Positions 1 through 13,905 of a DNA stretch of 64,000 nt are shown here, piece by piece. A model generated the notes under the pieces. That model did no database searches, was not told where the DNA came from, and saw nothing but the letters and a program-made list of their open reading frames with translations. Made by a program: the position numbers and the translations under genes. Source of the stretch: Zygnema cylindricum (Eukaryota; Streptophyta; Zygnematophyceae; Zygnematales; Zygnemataceae); contig JBBHKE010001289.1 of NCBI GenBank assembly GCA_037447655.1, positions 127,233-191,232 of the forward strand, given 5' to 3'. Every line of letters starts with the position of its first letter. The first letter of the stretch is position 1.

Positions 1-1040
1 GTAGTTCCTGTTAGGTTTCTGGTCCTGTTTTTTGGTTAACATCCAAAGTTCGAATGTTTGAAAGGGTTTATGATCAGAAGGTGTTAAAAAAAGAGGAGCT
101 TTTCCAGTTTTTTCTTATCTTCTCACTCTTGCTGGTTATTTAAAGCCCAAATTGCGATTTTTCTTGTCAGGATTGGCAATCAGAGGTTGTAGAAAAAAAG
201 GGCCAAAAAAGCCTAATGTCGTTTTTGTTATCTCCTCTCACGCTCGCTCGTTTTTTAAATTGTATTTTTTGCAGGATTTGCAATCAGAGGGTGTGAAGAA
301 GTTTCTTTTTTTATTTTGTGGTACAATGGAGCATCTCTCTAATTCACACTCTCACCGACATTAATGTGACTGACACACTATTTTTTTATCCACACCAAAC
401 CACATTATCTCGAATCCACACTTATGGTGGTAGCATTGAAATAAACATAGTCTGTTGATGTCAAGTCAACAACCACCTTCACTTTTACTATATTCACAAA
501 TACCTTTTATCAAAAAATTTAATGTAAGGAATAGAAAGAGCACCAACTTTTGACAGGTCCAAAAAAGCAAAAAGCTTAACAATTTTCTTTTATCTTCAAA
601 TTTTAATGAATTTCTTGCCTGCAAAAAGAACATTTATTTAATAAAGAAAGATCCATACACACAATTTAAATTGCCTTTTTTCTTATGCCAACTGTTACTC
701 ATATAGTACGAAATACTAACTAGTTCTTTACCAACATCTGATATTGTCACATTTTTTACCAAATCCTAAATCTTAACTGGTCACTCGGATCCCAAAAAAA
801 AAAAAAAAAAAGTAAAAATGTATTAAAAGCTTTGCTGACATTATACGAAGGAGCATCGCCGTAAAAAATTGTAACATTTTACAATGGGAGTATGGAGGCT
901 GTATGCATTGAAAAACAAACTAAGTATTAATAAAAAAGCAATTTTTTGCCTCGGAGTCGGTTCACTATTTCTGTGGCCAAGCTTCGAGGATCTGCAAGTA
1001 CAAAAAGTAAAAAAAATACAAAAGAAAATCAAATTTTCAC
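1..1040. other. AT-rich intergenic DNA, no gene seen
   Basis: Only short open frames without recognisable family features occur here. Homopolymer runs (for example A18 near 794-812) and general AT-richness mark it as non-coding. I see no splice-linked coding pattern on either strand. Confidence 0.6.
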
Positions 1041-1235
1041 TTTGTCAAAAAAAAACAAAACAAAACAAAACAAATTAAATTAAATCAAAACCTATGAAAA
1101 CAAAACAAAACATATGAAACAAAAACATATGAAAACAAAATGTATTAAAACAAAACATAGTAGAACAAAACATTTCAAAACAAAGCAAATTAAATCAAAG
1201 CATATGAGAGCAACACATATTAAACAAGACAAATC
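1041..1235. repeat. degenerate A-rich tandem repeat (AAAACAAAACATATG-like)
   Basis: Variations of AAAACAAAACA and AACATATGAAAACAAA recur continuously, with interspersed TTAAAT spacers. The unit is short (about 10-20 bp) and decayed. No coding potential. Confidence 0.7.
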
Positions 1236-1654
1236 AGAATAGTTATTCCCGTCAGCAAAGTTGAGATCTTAATGCTTTCCTAAACCCAAAAAAAAAAGAC
1301 TTCTTTTTCCCAAAAAATACGTATGAAGCGTGGTTTAAAAAAAATGTATTTTGATGAGACCCACATTGTCTCTGATCATTCGATATATTTAAACATGTTC
1401 AATAGTCTACAGAATAGAATTTTCTCTTGGCGGCGGAGCTTTCTCTTGCTCTCTCTCTCACCGATTGCTCAAGTTTCCTCCTTTCTTTTGCTAGCTAGCT
1501 GTAGAGGCTAGATAGTTTACGTACATTCTCCTTTGTAATTCTTATCAACACCTCGCTGGCAATTCAATAATCAGCTCTAACTTTTCAGAGTCTGATTTAA
1601 TACGCTAAAATGTAGTACTTGTGTAATATAATTAGTCGTAGTTCGTCATTAGAA

Positions 1655-2000
1655 CTTAAATTAGTTCATCAATATAGTTCAGTAATTATATTTCATTATT
1701 GTAACTAAGACAATCAAATTACTTGACATTCCTGAAACTGTTTAGAAGCTTGATTAATATGGCAATACATAGTAACAAAAACATAATTAAATTAGTTCAT
1801 ATTGTCATTAAGCAATCATAGTATACACACAAACTGTTCATCATTGCAATTAACAAAATCAATTTACCTCGCAATCCTGTAAACGATTCAAACAGTTTAG
1901 AAGCTATAATTAATATAGCAATGCAAAACATATAGTGACAAAGACATAATTAAATTAGTTCATCATAGTCATATAGTAACTTCATTAAATACATAAACTG
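1655..2000. repeat. imperfect tandem repeat, unit about 155 bp
   Basis: The string running from ACTGTTTAGAAGCTTGATTAATATGGCAAT to TAATTAAATTAGTTCAT (about 1736-1800) recurs in diverged form at about 1887-1962, and a third partial match begins near 1655. Neighbouring sequence is AT-rich. Function unknown. Confidence 0.6.
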
Positions 2001-2039
2001 TTCTCCGAATGAGCTTACCTGGCATTCTTCTAGTTTTGC

Positions 2040-3185
2040 AGTTTTCTGTTTTTCAATTCTCAGTTTGCAGTTTTTTTATCTAAAAATAAAAATTAGTATA
2101 TAATATAAATTATTTTTGTCTAAGTAATATGGTAATATGTTACGATCTTATACAGTAATATGCTAGATAGAGTAATATATACTAATACATAATAGTATAG
2201 AAATATAATATATATATATATATATATATGTGTGTGTATATGTGTACACTACACTATTTCTGCCATACTATTTTGTTTCTGCCACACTATTTTTATGTCA
2301 CACTATTTTTATGTCACTCTATTTTTAGTTTGCAGTTGCCAGTTTTCAATTTTCAGTTTTGCAGTTTTCTGTTTCCAAATAAACAAATAAAAACACCACA
2401 AATTCTGACACAAAAACTTATAAAAATCCCAAATACATAACACAGCTATTGGTACAGAGTTCAAAACTGGACTTTTCTTTCAGTTTGGGAGGCAAAATCT
2501 GGAGATTTTTCCAGTTTTAAACCCTAAATCCAGAGTTAAAAACTGGAGTTCTTTCCATTTTCGAATCCGGATACTGAAATTATTTGCAGTTTCATATTAA
2601 AAATCAGTTTCCTTCATAAACTTAGTTAAAAACTGGAGTTAGTTTCTCCAGTTTTGAACCCTAAAACTAGAGTTCTTTCCAGTTAAGAGTTCAAAACTCT
2701 CAGTTTTTTTCCCAGTTTTTACCTCTCTATCCAGACTTCAAATTTAGGGTTTCTATTCAGTTTTGGATACAGAAACTGCAGATTTTGATTTCAAAATTGG
2801 AGTTTTTTTCCAGTTTTGAACCCTAAAATTGGAGCTCTGTTCAGGTACATCTGTATCTAGAGTTCAGAACGGTACTTTTTCTACAGCTTTCGATGTGGAA
2901 ACTGGAGCTTTTCAATGGTTGAAATCTGTAGTTTAGGTTTAAAATATGGAAATCTTATATATTTTATGGATATTTTTAACCCTAAAACTGGAGTTCTCTC
3001 TTGTTATAGGATTCAAAACGGGATTTCTTTCCAATCTTGAACTCTGTATCTGGTGTTAAAAAATGGAAATCTTAAAATGGAAATCTTTTCAGTTTTTGAT
3101 ACAGAAACTGGATTTTTTTCCAGTTTTGACCCTTGACCCTTGACCTTGGGATCCAGAGTTCAAAACTGGAAATTTTGAAAATACA
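2040..3185. repeat. degenerate repeat array built on CCAGTTTTGAACCCTAAAACTGGAG
   Basis: Over about 1.1 kb the words CCAGTTTT, GAACCCTAAAACTGGAG and GAGTTCAAAACTGGA recur many times with point changes. Clear units lie at 2648-2668, 2810-2835 and around 2512-2540. The CAGTTTT and AAAACTG arms are reverse complements, so single units can form short hairpins. An AT/GT microsatellite lies in it at 2205-2245. No open frame is supported. Confidence 0.75.
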
Positions 3186-4179
3186 CACGGAACTCCTCGC
3201 ATAACATATTTACAAACATAATTCGTAAAAAAAAAAATTATTTCATACCGGGAAAGAAGAGCTCTACTTTAGCGAGGGAGCAGAGGAGAACGGGGGGCGG
3301 AAGGGAAAAGGGGGACGTATTAGTAAATTTGAAAATCTGCAGGTTTGTTTTCGCGCCTTTGTTTGATGACGTCAAAGCGTGTGACGTGTCACGGGACACC
3401 TTCAATCGGAGTTACGTGCCGAAATTTTGGTGTGAACAAGACCCGTTTTCCGATGACTTTTCGGAAAATTATCGGAATGGGCAAAAAGTTACATATGCTC
3501 CGGTGGGAATAGGCTATCAGCAAGATCCGCAGACTTTGACCGTAAACCGTACAAAAAGCTCTAAAAGTCAAAGTCAACCATCGCGAAATTTGTATCGCTA
3601 TGCCAAAAGATATACCAGTAAACGGTAGCAATATCCTCTTTTCAGTATATCGACCCGATACATCGATTATATGTGGGCCAAAATGAAGGTACACCCGATT
3701 ATCGGTGGAGCCGTACTGATACACATCAGTACAAAATACTGAAATAGCATGAAGCAAAAAATCGATTGCCTCCGTTCCGGTTTAGTCTAATTTGATAGGG
3801 TAATTTAAGACCGTCTAGATCATCATCTACGGCCAGTAACTGCCAAATCATTCCAAACTTTGACCGAAACGGAGCCAATGGAATTTCAGTTTTTCACCCT
3901 AAGGGTGGACCTCCATTATCTAAAAAATGAGTACCCGATGCCGTACGTTTTCGTTTTCATTCGTACCATTCTTTCTTTAAATAAAACATGTTTACTATTT
4001 TACAATCTTACGTAAAATTTGACCGCCCTATTTTTTTCATGTTTTTCAGTTTTTTCACAAAATTTTGACGTCTGCTTACGTGAGACCACGTAGGCGAATG
4101 GCTGCTCACTTGCCACGACCTAATGGAGGATTCAGCAAAATATTACTGCCAGTCTACGTCTCCGTACGATTATTGGCAC
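3186..4179. other. intergenic DNA, no gene seen
   Basis: Open frames of about 100-120 aa at 3329-3757 overlap on opposite strands and match no family I know. The sequence is unusually rich in CGTAC/GTACG words, like other intergenic parts of this window. Confidence 0.5.
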
Positions 4180-4719
4180 TACACCGCCAATCGTTATTAG
4201 CGTTGTGTACGCTAATTCCGTCCCGCTTTTTTTTTATATTCTCCATTAGTGTAGTTCATTCTATTTTTTTCTTTACTCTATTTAGGGCTATTTTCAGTAC
4301 GCTTTCTCTTAAATAAAGTGATGTACGGTCAGTGTCAGACCGTACATAAATGTACCTTTTACAGTTAAGAAGTACAATAAATTAGTTTTGGTAACCGCGG
4401 GCGCATGAGAATGCGCGTTCTAAAAAGGAAAAAATACCAGGTCGTAAAAAATCCCGTTCGCACATACTCGTCGGATAGCCGTGTTTCGACTGTGTGAATG
4501 TACGATCTGTGTACGATTTGTTAGATTCTGTTTGGAGACCTATATTAGTGTAAGCATATTTGCGACCGACATTTTTTTTTTCAAAGATCCAAATTACCAT
4601 AGTCAAACAATTAGAATGTATGATTTTTTCCAAATTTTCAAACTCTTAAATAGCGTACACCACGGTAATTATTTTTATACGCTAAAAAAACTTACACGCT
4701 AATAACGATTGGCGGTGTA
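4180..4719. mobile_element. 540-bp inverted-repeat DNA element (TACACCG family)
   Basis: The ends are perfect 24-bp inverted repeats: 4180-4203 reads TACACCGCCAATCGTTATTA then GCGT, and 4696-4719 is its reverse complement. Inside, related GTACGCTAA words occur near both ends, extending the imperfect foldback. No transposase is encoded, so this is non-autonomous (MITE-like). I could not find a matching target-site duplication. Related termini occur at 33537, 35841, 42825, 43016 and 59474. Confidence 0.75.
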
Positions 4720-4787
4720 CCAAATGGATTCGAGTTATAAAGGACCAAACTTACTTGCAAAACTCGTCTGTCAAGCCTATCACATAG

Positions 4788-4834
4788 TCGATCCGCCACT
4801 CGATCCGCCACTCGATCCGCCACTCGATCCGCTA
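4788..4834. repeat. 12-bp tandem repeat (CGATCCGCCACT) x4
   Basis: Four consecutive copies of CGATCCGCCACT, the last altered to CGATCCGCTACT. Short minisatellite in non-coding DNA. Confidence 0.85.
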
Positions 4835-5234
4835 CTTCACACGTGTGAGACGTCTAAAAAACTTTAGTCCGGATGAATCTAGCACGGTCTTGAGCCGTCG
4901 CGACACTTCCGCCTCGCTGGATTCGGATGAAATGAAACTGGACCGAGGACTTCACACGATGTCCTGTGACTACACTGCACCGTGTATCGCTAGTAATTTC
5001 TGCGTGCACACCCGTAGAGCTGAAAGTTGAAACCCTAATCTGCCGTATTTGAACTTTGAAGTGGTCGGCGCGTACGATACAAAATACGGAATCCGCGCCT
5101 GCCGCACAAGTGGAGAATCGCGCCGATTCGTTGACCGAGCGAAGAAACGAGGGAAGCAGAAGATGGACCGAAAACGAGTGGAGGAGACTGGAGAGGACCA
5201 TTCGCAGACTTACAGGATAATCTTGCTCCGTACA

Positions 5235-5360
5235 AAAGGGAGAGGAGAGGGAGACAGAAGGAGAGAGGGAGAGGTTAAGTAGAAGAGGGAGAGATTAGGT
5301 GGAAAGGCAGAGAGGGAAGGGACAGAGAGAGAGAGAGGGAGAGAACGACAGTAGCAGGTG
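5235..5360. repeat. purine-rich GAGA tract
   Basis: AGAGAGGGAGA-type sequence dominates about 125 bp upstream of the small membrane-protein gene. GAGA/CT tracts are common in plant promoters and 5' regions; whether this one is regulatory cannot be told. Confidence 0.55.
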
Positions 5361-5557
5361 GAGAAAGATAATGGAAAGTAATTTTAGTACCAAAAATTAA
5401 TAATCTCCGTACAGTAAAAAGTTACAGCTGTTTTTTTTTGCATTGTATGTAAAGAAAGTTTCTACGCGAGACTGCACGTGGTAAGGAATCTAAAAGAAGT
5501 CAAAAATTGGGTAATTCTTTACTCGGAGACTTAAAATTTGCCAAAAAAAGGTTCAAA

Positions 5558-5962
5558 ATGAGTGACGAAGATTGCCATTGCAGGTTGTTATTATTCTCTC
5601 CCTCTCCCTCTCCCTCTCCCTCTCCCTCTCATAATTTTCTCATTCACGGAAAACCTTATTCCTAACAGATAACGAAATGTCAGTTTCCGTAACGGAATCC
5701 GTACGTTTTGTCTTCACATGCCCATTTGTCACCACATTATTTGTCATTTTGTGACAGACAAGAAGTCATTTTCGTTTGTCAGACTTCACTGGAAAACGAT
5801 GGATAGTGTGGAGATTGGCTTTTAACGGAAACTGATAACGGAACGGATGTTTCTATGTTTCCGTAATGCAGACCGCTCGGTTTCCTTTTGGGTCTGCCCT
5901 TCGCTCTCCTCGCATGCATTCTCTGCATTATAGGAGCCATTCTCTTGATTATCGGGTGAGAA

Positions 5963-6048
<86 letters not shown>

Positions 6049-7862
6049 TATCCCTCCTCTCTTACTCGCGTCCATGCTGTTTCTCTCACAGGGCCACTCA
6101 CACACTTTCTCCCTCTCCCCTCTTACGCTCGCTTTCTCTATCGCTCCACTCTCTCCCTCTCTCCCTCCCTTCCTTTCTCCTTCTTTCCCTCTCTCTCTTT
6201 CTCCTTCCCTCCCTCTCTCCATCCCTCTTTCACTCTCTCCCCTTCTCTCCTTCTCTCTCCCCCTCTCTCTCCACTTTTCCACTTTCCCTCTCCTTTCCTC
6301 CCCCCCTTCTCCTCTCTTTCACTTCCACTCCCTTTCTCCCTCTCTCGCTCCCTCTCTCCCGTCCTCCCTCTCTCCCTTTCTCATTTTCTCCCTCTCTCCC
6401 GCCCTCCCTCTCTCCCTCGCTCTTCCCCTCTCTCTCTCCCTCTCTCTCCCCCCTTTTTCCTCTCTCCCCTCTCCCTCGCTCTTCCCCTCCGTCTCTCCCT
6501 CTCTCTCCCCTCTTTTTCCTCTCTCCCCTCTTTTTCCTCTCTCCCTCTCCCTCCTTCCCCCCTCTCTTCCTCTCTCTCTCCCCCTTCCCCCTCCCTAACT
6601 CTTTCTCTCCCTGTCTCTCCCCCCTTCTCTCTCTCCCTCTTTCCCTTTCTCTGCCTCTCTCTCCATCTCGCCTTCTCTCTCCCTATCTCTCCCTCTTTCC
6701 CTACCTCTCCCTCTTTGGCCATCTCTCTCCCTCTACCTCTCGTCTCCCTTCTTCTCACCCCCTGTCACTCTCTCTTGCTCTTCTCTCTCCTCTCCCCTCT
6801 CTCCTCTCCCCTCTCCCTATTTTTCGCTCTCCATCTCTCGCTCTCTCCTTCCCTCTCTACTTCTCTCCTTCTCTCCCTCTCCCTCGCTGCCTCCCCCTCC
6901 CCCTCCCCCTCTCTCTCGCTCTCCATTGCTTTTTTTGAATCCCTTATTGGTGTGGTGAAGTTTCTAAACATGACGTCATCCTTTGCTTTGGAGTCAAATT
7001 TGATTTAATTTTATGTTTTCTCGGATTTTAATTGCACTCCTTTATTTGTTTATTTATACCATTTTATTTCCTCTTCATTTCCTTTTTGGGCACATATCCC
7101 ATACTTGACATCTAACACTGTTATTCTTGTCCACACTATGTGTGAAAACGAATATATATATATATATATATAGTGTTTGTTTCCTTAATAGGATTTTTGT
7201 TAAAAAAAATTAGCGTGAGGGGTGGGAAATTTTTATGTAACTTATATGAAGAGTTTAGACCTGAACATTGGCAAAGGTTTGTGTTTCTGCTTTAAAAAAA
7301 AAAAAAAAAAAAAAAACGCCACATTAATAATGGTTTGAATTGCAACTAGATTTTCTTCTTTTTGTGGTTTAAAGTTCTAGATACTTTAAGAGTTATACCA
7401 ACATATAGCTTTTGAAAATCCCACAATACCTCTTAAAGTGGCCTTCGAGGTTGTAATCTATGACTAATACTGTTTTAGCTTATTTCTTTTTGCTTATTAA
7501 AACACCTTTACCGCCTTCACGAATATCATGATATGATGAGAAAATAAAAATCATCGCTTCAACTATTGTTGTGTATTTCTTCAGGGAAAATGGTTTGACA
7601 ATTGAGGATGAAAATTTGTTTGTTTCTTTCGATGTTTTCTTAATTCGTTTGTTTCTTTCGATTTTTTCTTACTTCATTTTTTTCTTAATCCGTTCGTTTC
7701 TTTCAATTTCTCCATTCTTTTTTTGCGTCTCCTTGCAGGTATATTCTCAGTTGTTGCTGCCCTTGTTGCCTCTGTGTGACTCCTCTCATAAGATTGGCAA
7801 ATTGGCTCTTAAGGGCTCCCTTGGAGGTCATACTTTGGTTCACACACAGAATCCCGTGTTAA
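5558..7862 (+). CDS. small cysteine-rich transmembrane protein (77 aa, three exons)
   Basis: Exons: 5558-5583, 5872-5955, 7739-7862; lengths 26+84+124 give 78 codons with stop, and phases agree (AG|A, then GG|G). The product starts MSDEDCHC, joins to RPLGFLLGLPFALL, has one long hydrophobic stretch (about residues 10-45), then CCCPCCLC, an amphipathic stretch, and ends FTHRIPC. This resembles an uncharacterised plant family of short membrane proteins with a CRPLGF...LPFA block, a PCC-rich block and a terminal W-F-x-x-x-IPC. That match is from memory. Function unknown; membrane location is inferred. The first donor (AG|GTTGTT) is weak; the second (GG|GTGAGA) and both acceptors are good. Intron 2 (1,783 bp) is mostly a CT tract. 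The exons sit in a different frame from the long Ser/Leu-rich ORF covering the tract. Confidence 0.8.
5597..5630. repeat. (CCCTCT)n microsatellite in intron 1
   Basis: About five to six CCCTCT units just after the first exon of the small membrane-protein gene. Confidence 0.9.
5965..6044. repeat. (CT)n microsatellite, about 39 units
   Basis: Uninterrupted CT dinucleotides beginning ten bases after the exon 2 donor of the small membrane-protein gene. Confidence 0.95.
6045..6925. repeat. polypyrimidine (C/T) tract, about 880 bp
   Basis: Nearly every base on the + strand is C or T, arranged as degenerate CTCTCC and CCCTCT units with rare purines. It lies wholly inside intron 2 of the small membrane-protein gene. 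The long open frames on both strands here (Ser/Leu/Pro-rich on +, Arg/Glu/Gly-rich on -) are products of the repeat and not genes. Confidence 0.95.
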
Positions 7863-10622
7863 GGTAAACAACTTAATTATTTTCGCTTTATCGTCGCTTT
7901 ATTATTCCCGGCCAAGGATTTTCCTAATTAGTCTTTTTGTTATCGATTATTTATGGTTTTATGCATACTTTATTTGTTTAAGGTTAGTTGAATCCCTTGT
8001 ACAGCAAATGAGGGTTTTTCAGTTATAAAAGAATGGATTCAGTGGACTTGAGAGAGTAATGATTACATTTCAAAATTTTGGTTGACCTAGATTACTGTAT
8101 TTGTTGTAAGGGAAAAATTCAAATGAGTAGTCGAATTCAGTGGATAGTTTTTCGATGAAAATAAAACTTGTTTTTTTATTTTATTTTTTGGCTTTGAAGG
8201 CATTGTTTTGGCCAGGACTTCTGTAATTATTAGCTTTCAGGTTAGTAAGTTTGAAATGAATCTTATCATTTTCGGAGCATGAATGCCAAGAAAAAGTGGA
8301 TCCTTACAAGTTCTTTCTACAAATGTACTGCTTTGTAATATGTAAATGTGTCACATGAACATACTTTTCATCTTATTATTTATTTATGGTTATTATTTTA
8401 CCACTGTTCCCTGGATTTCCTCTACTTTGCAGTTTCTATAGCTCTACGTGTAGAAACATAGGCACATAATTCCGTCCAGACCTGTAATATTTCTTGCTAT
8501 CACTTAAATGAATTGTTGGTGGAGCATTGCACTAGAAATCACTATCAGAGTGAAGAGGATATTAACTCAGGTTAATACCACTGTTATTTATTCTGATTCA
8601 GTTACAAATGGTGTGGCTAATTCAGAACTGCTGTATAGGATAAGCCTTGAAAACAGAAAAATGTTAACTATCTAATCCATATTATTGTCAGAGGGCAATA
8701 AAAACCAGCATGGGTTTGTATTGTCAATGTTAATAGCAGTTCACGGTGTACTTTGTGAGGATGTCTTCATGCAAGAAAAGCAAAGTTATGGACATTTTTT
8801 CAGCTTTACAATGATGATACTGGGAAGCGAGTATTCACTTAATGCATGAATATAACAAAAACCATCAGTGCTGAAAAAGCCGGGAAGGTATCAGTATACT
8901 GTGGGTTGCTTTGGTCAATCTTTCGGACAAAGGACGCTTTTTCATTTTATATTTAAACAGAAGTTACCAGTGCTTCCATCTTTAAATTCATGATGCAATT
9001 TAGTCGTTGTCAAGCTAAATTACAAGTGTCTTGCTAATCGCTTTAAATCAGACAAACAACAAGAATTGTAAGGCAACAGTTCGATATGGCACATCAGTTC
9101 GATATGGCAAATGGTTACTGTCAGACACCAACATACTTCGACTTTGAAGCGGCGAAAGAGCAACATTAACCTCAGTAACCAAGATATAAAGATCACTGAA
9201 TACCCGTCTTCATCATCTATTTAACCCCTAGTCCTCACTAATTGAATACCTGTAGTGTGCAACTCAAAAATTACCAGAACAAACTGATGCAACTAACCAC
9301 ATTGCAGTGTGAGCTATCAACTAAACATCCTATAATGCTCAGGTACAATTCAACTGCGGTTGATCAATCATTAATTAGCCAACACTTTGTAGTGGGCATG
9401 TATTTTTTTCCTGATCTAATAAACTTGACCGCGGTTAACTATTGCCACTACAAAGTAAATGCCAAGAAGTTTAATCTAGGGCTACCAATCCTACATGAGG
9501 TCCATGTGACATTCCCACTTTTTGACAGTTTTTCAAATTAGTAATGAACTAGAAAAATTATAATTATGTACTGTAGGTTGCATTCAAAGATCAAATTAAA
9601 AGGGCATCAACATTGATGTAGACGCTAGTAGCAATTCAGTGTGTACTTTTTGCACATTCATACTGCATTTTCACAAACAACAGCAGATAAAAAACTAGAT
9701 GGACCAGATTCGACGTTTTTAAAAGCCACGGTACAAATGTCCTCAATCCAAAAAGCATATACATGATTTTTCTCTCCCTGAATGCTGGTGTCTCCACAAG
9801 GAAAAGAATATATACGAAGGTAAAACCAAAAGACATCTAGTACCACCAGGCAATGATAAATAAGCAGGCTACCTGATGTCACTGGGAAATCAACAAACTT
9901 AAACAGATGCGTGAAAAGTGCGCAACTGTATTTGGCTAGATTGTTGAACAATGCCCAGACAAAGGACACTAAGAACAGCTTAAAAACTCTTAATTGTTTG
10001 ACCTTGTCATAAATGATGGGCTGATGCAATGACATCGCCAGAGCAGATAAGGCCTCCAAATGACATTTGATCCAGCTCTGGAAAAACTGATAATACCCAG
10101 GACAGCCATGAGCTTAACTAACTTTGCTTACAAGGCATCCCACACTTCATGAACTTGTTCTGGAGAACCAATATTTTCATCTTATGAGCACCTTCAAGCA
10201 GCAGTTTAAATTTGGCCAGTCAGATTTAAAAATTTCATTTTAACACACCCGCTAGCGTGTGCACCATAATCACTTTATTGAAAGAACCATCTCACATCCT
10301 AAAAAGTTGTCAAGCAACTTGCAAATCCCAAGTACTTCTCAGCACACTGTAAGCAGCTATGAAATTCATATCTATCCCACTCGTCACAATAAGAGCTATA
10401 CATCCCGAATATGGTTAAGGGGTTTGACCCATCCGACTGCCTTGATTTAAAAGTACACTAATTAACCTGCCTAATTCCTTCCTCCTCTATATCACGACAG
10501 GACAGCTCCAGCAACAAAAGAATTCTACCTCTAAGTCTAAATCTCTATAAAATATAAGTGGTCCAGGGAGAAGGGGACTTCACTCTGACTCAAGAAAACC
10601 CAATTAAATATAACTCACTTGC
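7863..10622. other. intergenic DNA between convergent genes
   Basis: This holds 3' flanking sequence of the small membrane-protein gene and of the convergent GDP-mannose pyrophosphorylase gene. Open frames are under 135 aa, show no family features and overlap on opposite strands. I see no exon chain. 3'-UTR parts are likely near both edges but no transcript end can be fixed. Confidence 0.5.
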
Positions 10623-13462
<2,840 letters not shown>

Positions 13463-13897
13463 TTAGTTGATTTCACTACTCAAAGTGTGTTGAACAACCT
13501 GTTTGACACGGTACAGTCTGTAACTTAGGGCTTATAGCGACTGCAAGTCCGAGTAAGAAAACAAAACGAAGAGCAATTGACACAATGCTCAGAGGAAAGC
13601 TGAAAATGAATTCCCTATACGACTGCAGAAGGCAGAAATAGATTTCTAAGACCTCTGAAACGACCATGAAGCATATATGCTGGGAGCGTGAAAGGTCCAA
13701 CAAAAGATTTCCGTTCCGAAAACTCACCTGGCGGTAATTGAAACTGAAAACTTTAATGGCAGCTTGTCCAGAGTAACAGAATGTCAGATAGGCCAAAACA
13801 ATACTAAATGAAGCGTAAACGCCTAAACGGGATTAAAAGAGGAAAATGGAAATTTGGACTTTGGGGAACGGCGTAAACGGGGCCGTTAAACAGGAGT

Positions 13898-13905
13898 TAT
13901 ATAAA
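13898..13905 (-). promoter_or_regulatory. candidate TATA box of the GDP-mannose pyrophosphorylase gene
   Basis: TTTATATAAC on the minus strand lies about 450 bp before the ATG. It is about 170 bp before the proposed 5'-UTR donor, so a short leader exon followed by the 5'-UTR intron would fit. Confidence 0.4.

Noticed and set aside
5779-6758. Arg/Glu/Gly-rich open frames on the minus strand
   Set aside because: Antisense translations of the same pyrimidine repeat, without initiation context or homology.
5866-7008. 380-aa Ser/Leu/Pro-rich open frame (+)
   Set aside because: It is a translation of the CT tract. The real exon at 5872-5955 is read in another frame and the rest is intron.
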